A DNA stretch of 64,000 nt from Bacteroidetes bacterium 43-16 (GCA_001897525.1 MKTB01000010.1:276794-340793); one strand, 5' to 3'; shown: positions 37,139 through 45,905, counted from the stretch's first letter. Notes: generated from the letters alone by a model not told the origin. A program made the numbers and translations.

Positions 37139-39066
37139 ATTTCAATAAAATAGATTACATGGCGAAAAGAATAAGAAACCATATGCTAGAAGACGAATCA
37201 AGATTGTTTTTCAAAAAGTCTCTACCTGAATTTTGGGTATGTCGAGATAAAACAGATGATTACGGAATCGATTGTGAAGTTGAAATCTTTAATGATAATG
37301 GAACTACTACAGGTTTAGTATTCTGGGTGCAACTAAAAGGTACCGATGAGACCGACGAAGAATTAATTAAAAAAATCAATTTCAAAAAGGATAAAATCCG
37401 TCAGTTTATAGATTATGATATTCCTGTCTTAATTGTCAGATATTCATCTTTGAGGCAGGCTCAATTTGTAAAATGGGCAAAAAGCATCCGAATTAATGGA
37501 AAGTCTACAAAAAGTTTGGGCGTACAATTCCATGAGAGTGAATTATGGAATGAAGATACAAATCTGATTATAAGATCTTATTTAGAAAGCCAGAATTTCA
37601 TCAAAAGAGGGATGGTGAAATTTCCAATACGAACGTCAATACTTCGACTAGAATATGACAACATTGAAGAAATCCCTTATTCTAATGTTTCCATAGTAAA
37701 GCAATGCCTAAGTTCCCAATCAAAATATTTCATTCTAAAATCGGATCCTAAGGAGTCATCGTTACACATAAAAGTTGGTGATAATTTTGTGCTAACAAGT
37801 TTTGTGGATTTAGCATTAGCATCAATGTCTTTAACATTTGATGATATTGAAGCAGAACACATTGAAAAACTTACAAAATATATTCTAATTACCGTCTGTC
37901 ATACACTGTATGATATTGGGAAAAACAATATGGGAGAGCAGATCATTTTTGAGAATGGTCTTCTTTCTATTATTATGTGTTACAAAGAATTTTTAATTGG
38001 CCTTTTACCACATCTCCTTGCTGGCGACAGATCGTCAGAAGTCCTGGAAATATTAAATGAATACTCTAGAAAAAACACAGATGACAATATCATAGAAATT
38101 ACTACACAAATATTGTTATTGGTAAATAAAAGGACAAATCAACATGCTGATGCAATTGAAGAATTTTTAAAAATTCAACTGGACATCGCACGAGGGAGAA
38201 AATATAACATTTGGATTGCTACAGGACTCTACAATCTGGGTAATTTTTATCGCAATGAAAATAGAATGGAGCAAGCCTTAGAAAATTATCTTGAAGCACG
38301 GAAATACAACAGTAATTACAAAAACAAAGCTTATTATTATTACGAATTAGCTGGCGTTTTATTCTTGCTTCAGAAATATTACTTCGCCAGCAAATTTTAT
38401 GAAAAGGCTATTCAATTGAATACCGACTATCCTTATGCTAAAGCACTATGGGCGCACTCTCTTTTGTATTTAGGGAAGTATGATACTTCATTAAATTTGA
38501 TCGACACTTTCTTAAAAGAACAAGTTAATAATGATGATGTTGATATAGAAGAGTGGCAGCTTTGGCATTCTTGCCTACAATCATTATTTGACGCTGGATA
38601 TCCGCAAAATCAAGTACGAGATACGTGTGCCTCTAATCAATGCGTGCAAGAAAAAAACTTTAGTGAGGCTATAGAGCTTGATTTATTGAACGATTTAGCA
38701 TGGTACAATTTAGGAGTTCAACAAGCTGACAATAAAGATAATCATTCTGCATTTTTAGCATTTACATTTGCAGCTCTCCTATCTAATGATGATATACAAG
38801 CTTGGGTAAATGCAACACTCTTAGGACTGAGTTTGATAAGTAAAGAAGTATATGCAGCTCTACTGATTTCCATAGTTAGAACTGCTTATCATTATGATGG
38901 TTTCGACTATGTGAATCTTTTACAGGAGAACATTAGGAGACAATCTCCAAGAGATGCATCTGTGGTAATGGAACTAATCGATAGTACAATTATAGAAAGA
39001 AAAAGGGAGCCAACAATCATAAGAATTTTCAATGATAACGACGATTTTGAACAAATTGTAATTTAG
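37135..39066 (+). CDS. DUF4365 nuclease-like domain plus TPR repeats
   Basis: About 643 residues from the ATG at 37135, overlapping the end of the broken membrane gene by four bases (an upstream start at 37114 is also open). The N-terminal ~150 residues match DUF4365, a PD-(D/E)xK-like domain: RLFFKKSLPEFWVC, DYGIDCEVEIF and FWVQLKGTD, where Asp, Glu and the Q-x-K pair are the core residues. From ~320 a series of TPR-like helices follows (ATGLYNLGNFYRNENRMEQAL, KAYYYYELAGVLFLLQKYY). DUF4365-repeat proteins occur in defence islands as putative sensor-effectors. It is the last gene of the right-hand cargo. Confidence 0.75.
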   Translation: MNFNKIDYMAKRIRNHMLEDESRLFFKKSLPEFWVCRDKTDDYGIDCEVEIFNDNGTTTGLVFWVQLKGTDETDEELIKKINFKKDKIRQFIDYDIPVLIVRYSSLRQAQFVKWAKSIRINGKSTKSLGVQFHESELWNEDTNLIIRSYLESQNFIKRGMVKFPIRTSILRLEYDNIEEIPYSNVSIVKQCLSSQSKYFILKSDPKESSLHIKVGDNFVLTSFVDLALASMSLTFDDIEAEHIEKLTKYILITVCHTLYDIGKNNMGEQIIFENGLLSIIMCYKEFLIGLLPHLLAGDRSSEVLEILNEYSRKNTDDNIIEITTQILLLVNKRTNQHADAIEEFLKIQLDIARGRKYNIWIATGLYNLGNFYRNENRMEQALENYLEARKYNSNYKNKAYYYYELAGVLFLLQKYYFASKFYEKAIQLNTDYPYAKALWAHSLLYLGKYDTSLNLIDTFLKEQVNNDDVDIEEWQLWHSCLQSLFDAGYPQNQVRDTCASNQCVQEKNFSEAIELDLLNDLAWYNLGVQQADNKDNHSAFLAFTFAALLSNDDIQAWVNATLLGLSLISKEVYAALLISIVRTAYHYDGFDYVNLLQENIRRQSPRDASVVMELIDSTIIERKREPTIIRIFNDNDDFEQIVI

Positions 39067-39259
39067 GCTTTATTGGAGAGAAAAGACGCAAATTTTTTTG
39101 CCCAACTGATCTTAAATACTAAATATAGATGGATACTTTTGTCAAAGTAATTCATTTTTTAGCGAGCCATTTTTGGTAATCCATATTACTTGTAATGGCG
39201 CTGTTTATATTACAGATCTTTATTTCGGAATAAAGAGGATCATAAGCTAAAGCGCGCCC
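39067..39259. other. Junction region between cargo and the alkB relic
   Basis: No gene. A perfect 7-bp hairpin with a TCGG loop (CTTTATT/AATAAAG, 39218-39235) lacks a T run. The bases at 39259/39260 mark where alkB-like sequence begins. No terminal inverted repeat matches the left junction at 18634/18635. Confidence 0.45.
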
Positions 39260-39388
39260 GGAACTGGGTCATGGTTCGCTACTCCTTATGAAGGGTGATC
39301 TTCAGCTATACTGGGAGTATCGGATGGCATAGTCAGTGTTGCATATGAAAGGCAGGAATAATCTAACGTTTAGGATTATTGTACAATA
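39260..39388 (+). pseudogene. Decayed 3' end of a second alkB gene
   Basis: 129 bases align without gaps to 32658-32786, the end of the intact alkB, at roughly 83% identity by eye. The match ends at the stop codon of alkB. The relic reads GHGSLLLMKGDLQ then WEYRMA and an early stop, so even the iron ligand His is Tyr. It cannot work. A GC-rich hairpin terminator follows at 39445, absent after the intact alkB copy. This fits the relic being the original end of the older cassette. Confidence 0.88.
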
Positions 39389-39444
39389 TCTCTAAGCGAT
39401 TAGTTAAACATAGTAGCCAATAGATATATAAATAGTTCATACTA

Positions 39445-39492
39445 CCCTCCCTCAATTTTTCTATTCTTAGATTAACTGTCGGGAGGGCTTTT
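39445..39492 (+). terminator. Terminator downstream of the alkB relic
   Basis: CCCTCCC (39445-39451) pairs with GGGAGGG (39481-39487) around a 29-base loop and is followed by CTTTTTG. The long loop is unusual, but the GC stem and T run are good. It is placed to end the old alkB transcript. Confidence 0.55.
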
Positions 39493-39560
39493 TGTATTAG
39501 TGATCTAATATTCTATTTGTCTAATATCTGTCTCCGCTATTACGGAAAGCAATCCAAATG

Positions 39561-39926
39561 CTATTTACCTTCCGGTGTCTTCGAATAATCTGTTAATCCC
39601 AGTTTATTGCCGAAAGGGTCATTAAACTCTACTGCGAGACCTGTCATTATCTCAAAAGGCTCACTTAGAAAAGTAACTCCTTTTTGCATCAGGGTGTGAT
39701 AGGCATCCAGTACACGATCTACCTTGAACCATATGGTCGGCGTGGCCTGTGGCATATTGCTCAGGATAATGGCGGGTTCATTATCTCCGACTTTAAAGGC
39801 AGTCATACCTTTATCTGAAAAGTCGAACTTTGTTTCTAATCCAAGTTTCTTCTGGTAAAATTCCTTGGCCTTATCCAGGTTGTCAGCCGGCAGAAAAAAA
39901 TTGTCATAATCTACGATCAGTTGCAT
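39561..39926 (-). CDS. VOC/glyoxalase-family protein
   Basis: A 121-residue single VOC module: NFFLPADNLDKAKEFYQKKLG at the start, then IWFKVDRVLDAYHTLMQKGV and a C-terminal FNDPFGNKLGL. These beta-alpha-beta-beta-beta units bind a metal and small molecules (glyoxalases, dioxygenases, fosfomycin or bleomycin resistance proteins). The exact reaction cannot be told. It stands alone, just outside the cassette boundary, and may represent the ancestral flanking DNA. Confidence 0.82.
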   Translation of the reverse strand: MQLIVDYDNFFLPADNLDKAKEFYQKKLGLETKFDFSDKGMTAFKVGDNEPAIILSNMPQATPTIWFKVDRVLDAYHTLMQKGVTFLSEPFEIMTGLAVEFNDPFGNKLGLTDYSKTPEGK

Positions 39927-40377
39927 AATGTAAAGTCATTTCTATTGCTTCCCCTATTTAATCTTCTTCACAGCGTCTCAGCCCCGACATGTAACAAAAT
40001 TACTAACGATTTGAAAAAATTAAAATGATATAAATCACTTTTTATGGGCATAATTGCCTGACCTATACCCGGTTTTTTTAAAAAAATTCTGCTAGCGGAT
40101 TTTTCATAAAGTATTGAACGTGTAAGATTTGGGATTTGTATGTAAAAGATGCAGATTAAGTAATTACTCTTAAAATTATTATTGATTCATAGGTAAAACA
40201 AAACAGCAGTTCCCGTGGCGCTTTGCCGTGCTTCGAGTCTTGCGCTCTGGAAATATGCTGCCGCCAATCTTAAAAATAGGGTTCGAACGCAATTGGCAGT
40301 GAAATATTATTCGGTAGAATTTTGAAATTGGTGTTTCAGGTGCTATGACGCAGTAAAAGGAGTTTCTGAATAATATA
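39927..40377. other. Gene-free gap with a possible small fold
   Basis: No convincing gene. A minus-strand frame at 40179-40388 overlaps a terminator and has unlikely composition. GCCAAT (near 40263) and ATTGGC (near 40291) pair across a 22-base loop containing the palindrome GTTCGAAC. This might be a small structured RNA or site but is weak. Confidence 0.35.
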
Positions 40378-40405
40378 AAAGGCATCACTAATCAGCGATG
40401 CCTTT
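40378..40405 (-). terminator. Terminator after radC
   Basis: AAAGGCATC / GATGCCTTT, an exact 9-bp stem with a 10-base loop. Read on the minus strand, the second arm runs into TTTTATATTATT. It lies 28 bases beyond the radC stop. Confidence 0.7.
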
Positions 40406-40432
40406 TATTCACGGCGTAATTATCTGAAATCA

Positions 40433-40912
40433 TTATATAAAATTTAGACTGATGCCGTTATCGGTAAAAGAATAATAACCTTCCCTGGTCACTATAAGGT
40501 GGTCTTCTATTTTTATATCAAGGGTTTTTGCTCCCAATACCAGCGCCTTCGTCAATGTTACATCAGCGACACTTGGCACTAATCCTCCAGCAGGGTGATT
40601 ATGCGCAAGAATGATTTTGCTTGCATTAGATTTCAATATCGTCGCGAATAATAGTTTCTTGTCTATCACAGTCGACTCCATTCCACCTTCTGACAATGTA
40701 AATATGCCCAGCACCCTGCAGGCTCTGTTCAACAGCAGTACTTTAAAATGTTCCTGCAATTCGATTTTACCTTGATCCCAGCTTGTCATAAATAGATCGT
40801 ATGCAGCTTTCGAACTTTTCACGACCGGTCTCTGCGAAGGCTTAACAGGGCTTCTATAGATTAACTCCACCTCCGAAACGTGATTCACATCAAACTCATT
40901 GCTCTTTTCCAT
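40433..40912 (-). CDS. radC: RadC-family JAB domain protein
   Basis: About 159 residues (start at 40912, with an alternative two codons upstream). The JAMM/JAB zinc motif is complete: a Glu in the N-terminal helix region (ELQEHFKVLLLN), His106-x-His108 in ILAHNHPAGG and Ser/Asp in PSVADVTLT (numbered from the upstream start). Short RadC proteins such as this are common on Bacteroidota mobile elements next to DUF932 and PRTRC genes. A role in DNA repair was proposed historically but is not firm. It might stand in for the missing PRTRC JAB protease, but that is speculation. Confidence 0.88.
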   Translation of the reverse strand: MEKSNEFDVNHVSEVELIYRSPVKPSQRPVVKSSKAAYDLFMTSWDQGKIELQEHFKVLLLNRACRVLGIFTLSEGGMESTVIDKKLLFATILKSNASKIILAHNHPAGGLVPSVADVTLTKALVLGAKTLDIKIEDHLIVTREGYYSFTDNGISLNFI

Positions 40913-40918
40913 AATCAT

Positions 40919-41210
40919 CGATTAAAAAATTAAAAATTGAATTATGGAGCCATCACCGCCAGTTGAAAGGGCTAAGGCAAAAAGCAACGCAATAATGGAT
41001 TTCGCTGCAAGCGGGATGCGTTTATGGGGGAATTTTTTGCTGTGCCAGGGCGACTGGCGAAAATTGCGTAATAAAAGTGGCTTTTAATTTTTAGATGATA
41101 TGAAAAGTAGTGGATTGGTTTTCATCATGTATTCCTAATAAGCTACTCAAATGGTCCAATAATTTTAGCTAATCAAACGTCAGATTTGGTGTAATTTGCA
41201 GCCTAAAAAG
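40919..41210. other. Gap upstream of radC
   Basis: No gene seen. It includes a small hairpin, GCCAG-GGCGA-CTGGC, near 41048-41062 and several TTGCGT-like words. Its composition is less AT-rich than most gaps, much like the gap upstream of ssb, and both may be element-backbone regulatory regions. Confidence 0.3.
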
Positions 41211-41423
41211 ATGAGTGAAAGACTGACCGCCAAGAAGGATAATATGGAGTTCTTTTTTAGCCTCCTGAGCAAAAGCCCGAATGAAATAGCTATAGTTATG
41301 TATAACACCGAATATCGTCTGGTAAAGAACGCTGATGATATTTGGGTAAATAAACATGACAATAAGATGTCGATGTCCGGTGATCTGGCGGCTGCCATTG
41401 TGAAGACAGTATTTCCTGAATAA
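41211..41423 (+). CDS. Small protein of unknown function (70 aa)
   Basis: Starts at the ATG encoding MSERLTAKKDNMEFFFSLL. It continues with IAIVMYNTEYRLVKNADD and ends in AAAIVKTVFPE. The order of helices and strands looks like a compact domain. A strong terminator begins eight bases after the stop, which supports the plus-strand reading over the overlapping minus-strand frames. I do not recognise a family. Confidence 0.55.
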   Translation: MSERLTAKKDNMEFFFSLLSKSPNEIAIVMYNTEYRLVKNADDIWVNKHDNKMSMSGDLAAAIVKTVFPE

Positions 41424-41430
41424 TATAAGA

Positions 41431-41454
41431 AAAGCCCTCCAGTCAGAGGGCTTT
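41431..41454. terminator. Hairpin terminator
   Basis: AAAGCCCTC / GAGGGCTTT, an exact 9-bp stem with loop CAGTCA. It serves the 70-residue gene on the left and, read the other way, the H1-like gene that ends 21 bases to the right. Confidence 0.75.
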
Positions 41455-41474
41455 AGTATGCTGGGTTAGTAATA

Positions 41475-41651
41475 CTATTTTTTGCTTTCTTCTAAAGAGA
41501 CTTTTCTGTATAACTTTAATAGTTTTTCCAAGGCCAGTGTGCTTTTGCGCGCTCTAGTGCCCGCTGCTTTGTTACCTTTTCCTACCTGTAGTTCTGCATC
41601 TTCTTTGAATGCATCGAACTCTTCGCTGATTTGTTTCAATAGTTCTTCCAT
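41475..41651 (-). CDS. Histone H1-like small DNA-binding protein
   Basis: ATG at 41651 to TAG at 41475 gives 58 residues: acidic-helical at the start (MEELLKQISEEFDAF), then GNKAAGTRARKSTLALEKL and a Lys-rich end. GNKAAGTRARK-[AS]-[ST]-L-x-[IL]-E-K is the signature of the Hc1/H1-like proteins carried by most Bacteroidota. They are thought to bind and condense DNA. It is too short for many gene finders but convincing. It has a convergent terminator at 41431-41454. Confidence 0.88.
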   Translation of the reverse strand: MEELLKQISEEFDAFKEDAELQVGKGNKAAGTRARKSTLALEKLLKLYRKVSLEESKK

Positions 41652-41696
41652 ATTTTCCTTTTGTTGTAAACAAAAATAGAATTTCTTTCGATAGCA

Positions 41697-42857
41697 TTAC
41701 CATGAGGCTGCTAAATAAATTCCTCCCCAATAGTGCGCCCTGGCCAGATCTGTGTTGATCTCTGACGTTCTACCCGCATTTATTATCCAAGATACATCCA
41801 GCGCACAATTTCTATCGTTTAATGGTATGTGTGTAGCAATTCCAGTATTCCATTCCATAATGAAATGCCTCGTTTCTTTCCACGAAAGTGTATGGATTGA
41901 GTTACCCAATATTGTTCCGTTCAACATGGCATTGTATGCCATAAATGTGGGTCTTCCTGCTGCAAACATGTAAATCTCAAATTGTTGCTTTTGACTTTGG
42001 CTTGCAAGTAAGTTTCTATTTTTCCTACCAAGTCCTTTATTCATGTTGCCTAAGGGATTGAAGTCTCGTACCCAGTTCCGTGAATCTAGTAAGCCAAACC
42101 TGAAAGATGCCGCAGCCTGTAGTTGCGTATAATATCCCATAGATCCCGCACCACCAAGTTTCATGTCAAAATATGATCTGTTCGATCTTGCATTAATAGA
42201 TTGTGATTCGATTAATTTATCTATTCCTAAAGCATACAGAAAAGTCGGTGCAAATCCTTTCCCTATCTGGTTATGCCAACCTTCAGGATTGTATGGATTT
42301 TTAGTATTATTGTCATTCATACTTTTGTGAATACCCGTCTGAACCCACTTTCCAATGTCAAGACCAAATGCACCAATATTAAGTTCTGTTTTGTAAACAA
42401 TATCTCTATCATTATCAATGTATCCCCTCTTGGTTGACAAAGCCAATAAGAAGGCATAGGGTCGGTCGTTTGGAACTGGATCGACCGCCCTTAAACTATC
42501 CGGCGTAAATGCCGCTCCATTAATAGATATGGAAGGTGCCAATTCTGTGGTGCTAAATCCTCTTGTTATTTTTTTGCCTATAATTAAATTGTCTAAGGTC
42601 GTTATGGGTTTGAATACAAACCAAGACTTGAACTTCAAACTTGAAAATCCAAAGCCTAAACCCATCGTATAGTTTTGATCGCTCGCTTTTGGAAATAATA
42701 ATAGCGGGTTAAAGTCTTCATCGGTGTAGAATTCAAAAGTTGTAATGGTGTCAGTCTGGAACGGGCCAGGGTTTTCATCGTAGAGGTTTTCAATTTTCTG
42801 GGCACTCAGGGCCAGATATTGCAGACTAAAAGTTAATACAAAGAATAGCTTTTTCAT
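41697..42857 (-). CDS. LpxR-family outer membrane lipid A deacylase-like protein
   Basis: 386 residues with a signal peptide (MKKLFFVLTFSLQYLALSAQ). The rest is beta-barrel-like, ending in an aromatic residue (YLAASW). Features of the LpxR/DUF2219 family include NDRPYAFLLALS, GLDIGKWVQTG and the WHNQIGKGFAP segment with the probable catalytic His. The usual early Asn-Asp pair appears as DEDFNP, so activity is uncertain. LpxR enzymes remove the 3'-acyloxyacyl chain from lipid A at the outer leaflet. The gene stands alone. Confidence 0.78.
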   Translation of the reverse strand: MKKLFFVLTFSLQYLALSAQKIENLYDENPGPFQTDTITTFEFYTDEDFNPLLLFPKASDQNYTMGLGFGFSSLKFKSWFVFKPITTLDNLIIGKKITRGFSTTELAPSISINGAAFTPDSLRAVDPVPNDRPYAFLLALSTKRGYIDNDRDIVYKTELNIGAFGLDIGKWVQTGIHKSMNDNNTKNPYNPEGWHNQIGKGFAPTFLYALGIDKLIESQSINARSNRSYFDMKLGGAGSMGYYTQLQAAASFRFGLLDSRNWVRDFNPLGNMNKGLGRKNRNLLASQSQKQQFEIYMFAAGRPTFMAYNAMLNGTILGNSIHTLSWKETRHFIMEWNTGIATHIPLNDRNCALDVSWIINAGRTSEINTDLARAHYWGGIYLAASW

Positions 42858-43170
42858 ATTTTACGTTATTTAAGGGTATAAATTTTAATGATTTGCCTGA
42901 GAAAATGGCTGGAAAATTGGGTCCTCAATAATTGTAATCAATAATAAAAATAATTATATTTTTCATTAATTCTAATATGCGTATACAATTATGATACAAT
43001 TGATTATGATTCTTTGACGTCTTTATTGAGCGTCAGGTATTTGTGCTGATAACTTTTGTTTTAGAACCTATAATTTGACAATTTAATATATTACATTTGC
43101 CCCTCTACCCATTAGGCAACCCAGAAACAGTTGCTTCAAAAACCAAAAGTCAACCCATAAAAACACAAGT
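42858..43170. promoter_or_regulatory. Divergent promoter region
   Basis: A 313-base AT-rich gap between divergent genes. On the plus strand, TTTG at 43074-43077 and TACATTTG at 43092-43099 resemble -33 and -7 boxes, but the spacing (14 bases) is short. The leader to the ATG at 43171 would be about 65 bases. No other structure is seen. Confidence 0.35.
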
Positions 43171-44382
43171 ATGAACACAAGATTTACCTCTTTTATTTTC
43201 GCACTCATGGCCTTGCCATCACTACATTACGCGCAGTCTACGGCTGTGGTCCCTCCTGCTTACGACACCACAGTTGTAAACACAGCCAACTTCACAGGAC
43301 CGTTAGCCAACGCAGGAAGATCTTGTCAATTGCTGATAGATTCAACACTGATCAGTAATATGTTGAACCAAAATATAACAGGTATTGCATTCAGATCCAG
43401 TGCCACAGTAACGGAGCCATGGCCTACAGCTACGACCATTTACCCTAATTATGATATTTATATGGGTAAATCTGTACTCGTGCAGAATTCTACCAATTTT
43501 TATGCAGAGAATGAATCCGGGGCACAGACACAAGTCCGTTCGGGAAGCCTTACTATAAATGTAAATGATTATCCCGCAGGTGGAGCTAGCAGTTGGGGGC
43601 CACCAATCCAATTCAGCACCGGTTATAATTATACAGGGGGCAATCTTGCCATTTTAATTCGTCATGATGCTTCAAACGGAACTACAAAAGCCAATAATGC
43701 ACTGGGAGTTTCTACTGGGGGATATAATAGCCTTTTTAAAGCTTGCTGGCAGGGAACATATGCCGGTCCTGGGGGCACTCAAGGTAATTTTAGTGTGATC
43801 AGACTATCCTCCGGTTCTATTTCTTTGCCCGTCGCTCTTACTAATTTCAATTGCTCCTCCTTTGGTTACCATGCACGCATTGATTGGGAAACTGCGTCTG
43901 AGAAGAACATGAAATCTTATATAATTGAGACAAGCTTTGATGGCATTCAATTTGAAGCAATACACACCTTACCGGTTAAAACTGAAAGCATAACTGCAAA
44001 AAAATATAGTTACACCGATTATAATATTTTCCTTAGGACTGAAACTGTTTTTTACAGATTGAAAATGGTTGAAGCTGACGGTAGTTTTAAACATTCTAAT
44101 GTGAACAAGTTAAACTTTGGTAAGGCACGTTCTGGAAATCTTGTAGTTTATCCTAATCCGGTAACAAGCATTGCCAATATAAGCTATACCGTATCATTCG
44201 ACGCAGACGTAAGTTTTCGAATTTACGATATAACAGGTAAGGAGGTTTATAGCGATATTTTAAAAAGCGTTAAAGGCAATAATTCGATTCTCACCGACTT
44301 AGGCCATCTCGAAAAAGGATACTATATATTGAAGCTTACCGGCGATGGCCTAGAGGATTCTTATAAATTTCTAAAGAATTAA
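43171..44382 (+). CDS. Secreted protein with type IX secretion sorting domain
   Basis: 403 residues with a signal peptide (SFIFALMALPSLHYAQS). A ~210-residue beta-rich domain of unknown function follows (Gly/Asn/Thr-rich). Then comes a fibronectin-like segment typical of T9SS cargo (VALTNFNCSSFGYHARIDWET, then FYRLKMVEADGSFKHS). The C-terminal ~75 residues are a type A sorting domain (VVYPNPVTSIANISY, FRIYDITGKEVY, GYYILKLTG). It is exported by the T9SS and anchored or released at the surface. No neighbour suggests a substrate. Confidence 0.82.
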   Translation: MNTRFTSFIFALMALPSLHYAQSTAVVPPAYDTTVVNTANFTGPLANAGRSCQLLIDSTLISNMLNQNITGIAFRSSATVTEPWPTATTIYPNYDIYMGKSVLVQNSTNFYAENESGAQTQVRSGSLTINVNDYPAGGASSWGPPIQFSTGYNYTGGNLAILIRHDASNGTTKANNALGVSTGGYNSLFKACWQGTYAGPGGTQGNFSVIRLSSGSISLPVALTNFNCSSFGYHARIDWETASEKNMKSYIIETSFDGIQFEAIHTLPVKTESITAKKYSYTDYNIFLRTETVFYRLKMVEADGSFKHSNVNKLNFGKARSGNLVVYPNPVTSIANISYTVSFDADVSFRIYDITGKEVYSDILKSVKGNNSILTDLGHLEKGYYILKLTGDGLEDSYKFLKN

Positions 44383-44410
44383 TCTTAAGACTGTTGTTGC
44401 CCTTGATATT

Positions 44411-44947
44411 TTAATCACTAAAGTCCGTTGCACCGAATCCCATGAAAGCTGAAAGGAGCATGGAGGCGGCTATTCGGGCTTTTGTGTCTGCAGGAACAAG
44501 CTTCAGGCCCGTATCGCTATTTGTAAGGAATCCATCTGGTCCCCAGGTCATTTCTGGTTCTGAACCCACAGCAATGGCACCGTCGTCTCTTATTGTAAAC
44601 CACACTTTGTTGTCACTGGTCATGAACTTATTGTCTTTTAGGTGCGCAACTAATTCGCCTTCTTCTGAATAGATTTCGGCGGCTGATGTCATGGTGCCTA
44701 TAAAGTCCCTATATAGATAAAATCTACCATCATGGTTCATCCGCAATAATACCTTGTCGGAATCACCATCTACAATCTGAAATGGTTCTATGACTAAGGT
44801 GTCCTTATTAGCCTGGATCTTAGGATCTTGCTGCTCTGTGGATGAAGTGTATACAGTATGCAGCAAGGTATCCATATCCTGGCTACCATTTGACTGAAAT
44901 GACATCGCAAGAGCCGAAATTATTAAGGGAAGGGTCAATGTTTTCAT
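44411..44947 (-). CDS. Exported protein of unknown function
   Basis: About 178 residues with a likely signal peptide (MKTLTLPLIISALAMSFQSNG). The mature part is acidic with repeated beta-strand-like units such as VLLRMNHDGRFYLYRD, WFTIRDDGAIAVG and WGPDGFLTN, suggesting a small beta structure. It has no Cys lipobox. It ends in a helix-like ARIAASMLLSAFMGFG. It lies between a T9SS cargo gene (convergent) and a LytTR regulator (same strand, 57-base gap), so it might be co-regulated with the latter. Function unknown. Confidence 0.6.
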   Translation of the reverse strand: MKTLTLPLIISALAMSFQSNGSQDMDTLLHTVYTSSTEQQDPKIQANKDTLVIEPFQIVDGDSDKVLLRMNHDGRFYLYRDFIGTMTSAAEIYSEEGELVAHLKDNKFMTSDNKVWFTIRDDGAIAVGSEPEMTWGPDGFLTNSDTGLKLVPADTKARIAASMLLSAFMGFGATDFSD

Positions 44948-45006
44948 CATGGACGTTTTACGTATCGCTTAAGACAGCACCTCTATGGTCTTTTATATAA
45001 AAGTAG

Positions 45007-45852
45007 TCAATTCTCGATCCAATCTTTGAAGCTTTTTGCTTTTAATTGACTAACGACTGTATTGACCGGTACACTGACAGACAGCTTTACTTCAAGCTTT
45101 CCGAAGTCTAAAGGATCGTATGCTCGGCACACAGTACTGGAAGCTATGAGCTGCCTGTTGATGCGAAAGAAGTTATCCTTAGGTAGATACTCTTTTTCCA
45201 ATTCATCCAAAGTCAGATCGGTAAGGTATTCTTTCTCACTGTTATCCTTGACGATAACCCTACCTCCGACGATGTAGGTTGCTGCTATATCCTGCGGTTG
45301 AAACAAGAGCACGCTAGTTCCATCCAACACTTTCACCCTACCCCACTTCTGTTCTTCGTTAAAGGCATTCAATGGTTCCTGTTCGCCGAGGAGTGTTGGT
45401 TCCTCCCGAGCTTTCATCTGCTGGATTCCGATCAAGCAGTACGGTGTCATCACCAATATGACGTTCAGCGATAGAATTAATATTACTACAAACGGAAAGC
45501 CGTAGTATAAATAATCTGTACGGAAAATATCAACTCCATAAACAAAAAAGTAGAGTGCTGCCAGGCCAAAGACCAAGAATAACGGGGTAATCCAGTTCAG
45601 CATTACCTGTAACAGCAATCGTGTTAAAAGATGTCCGTGCCAGGGCACCTTAGTATCTAATCGCTTGTTTATATAAAATACCAGTTCAACGATACATAAG
45701 CTTATGAGAACTGTTGCTGCATACTCTTTGTAGAAATCCACCGTGCGCAAACGGGTAACCATTGTATCCAGGCTACCTAACTCCGTCACGTACAAGGCGA
45801 CGATCACCACTAAACCTAACCTGAACCAGAAGCTTTCCAAATAATTTTTCAT
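45007..45852 (-). CDS. Membrane-bound LytTR transcription regulator (module 1)
   Basis: 281 residues. The N-terminal half has four hydrophobic helices (for example FRLGLVVIVALYVTEL and VILILSLNVILVMTPYCLI). The C-terminal ~100 residues form a LytTR DNA-binding domain: ATYIVGGRVIVKD, KEYLTDLTLDELEKEYL, FFRINRQLIAS and KLEVKLSVSVPVNTV. It probably senses a membrane signal directly and regulates neighbouring genes. It diverges from the 126-residue gene at 45940, with an 87-base region holding a 19-bp palindrome. A similar pair lies immediately downstream, indicating duplication. Confidence 0.8.
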   Translation of the reverse strand: MKNYLESFWFRLGLVVIVALYVTELGSLDTMVTRLRTVDFYKEYAATVLISLCIVELVFYINKRLDTKVPWHGHLLTRLLLQVMLNWITPLFLVFGLAALYFFVYGVDIFRTDYLYYGFPFVVILILSLNVILVMTPYCLIGIQQMKAREEPTLLGEQEPLNAFNEEQKWGRVKVLDGTSVLLFQPQDIAATYIVGGRVIVKDNSEKEYLTDLTLDELEKEYLPKDNFFRINRQLIASSTVCRAYDPLDFGKLEVKLSVSVPVNTVVSQLKAKSFKDWIEN

Positions 45853-45905
45853 AACATGACGAATTGAATATTTCTCTTTTATTCCGCTACAATAATTATT
45901 AAATT

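Noticed and set aside
39067-39259. Terminal inverted repeats at the cassette junctions
   Set aside because: The bases inside 18635 and inside 39259 do not match in either orientation, so a transposon end is not supported.
40275-40300. GGGTTCGAAC resembling a tRNA T-loop
   Set aside because: The bases after GTTCGAA do not give the required C61 pairing, and no acceptor stem or anticodon arm fits. It is only a palindrome.
40179-40388. A 69-codon minus-strand frame
   Set aside because: It runs through the radC terminator and has an unnatural residue mix.
41169-41398. Two minus-strand frames over the 70-residue gene
   Set aside because: They overlap the better plus-strand gene, which has coding-like composition and its own terminator.
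42978-43010. A GATACAATT word resembling the SOS operator
   Set aside because: It lacks the second half of the inverted repeat, so it is unlikely to bind the S24 repressor.
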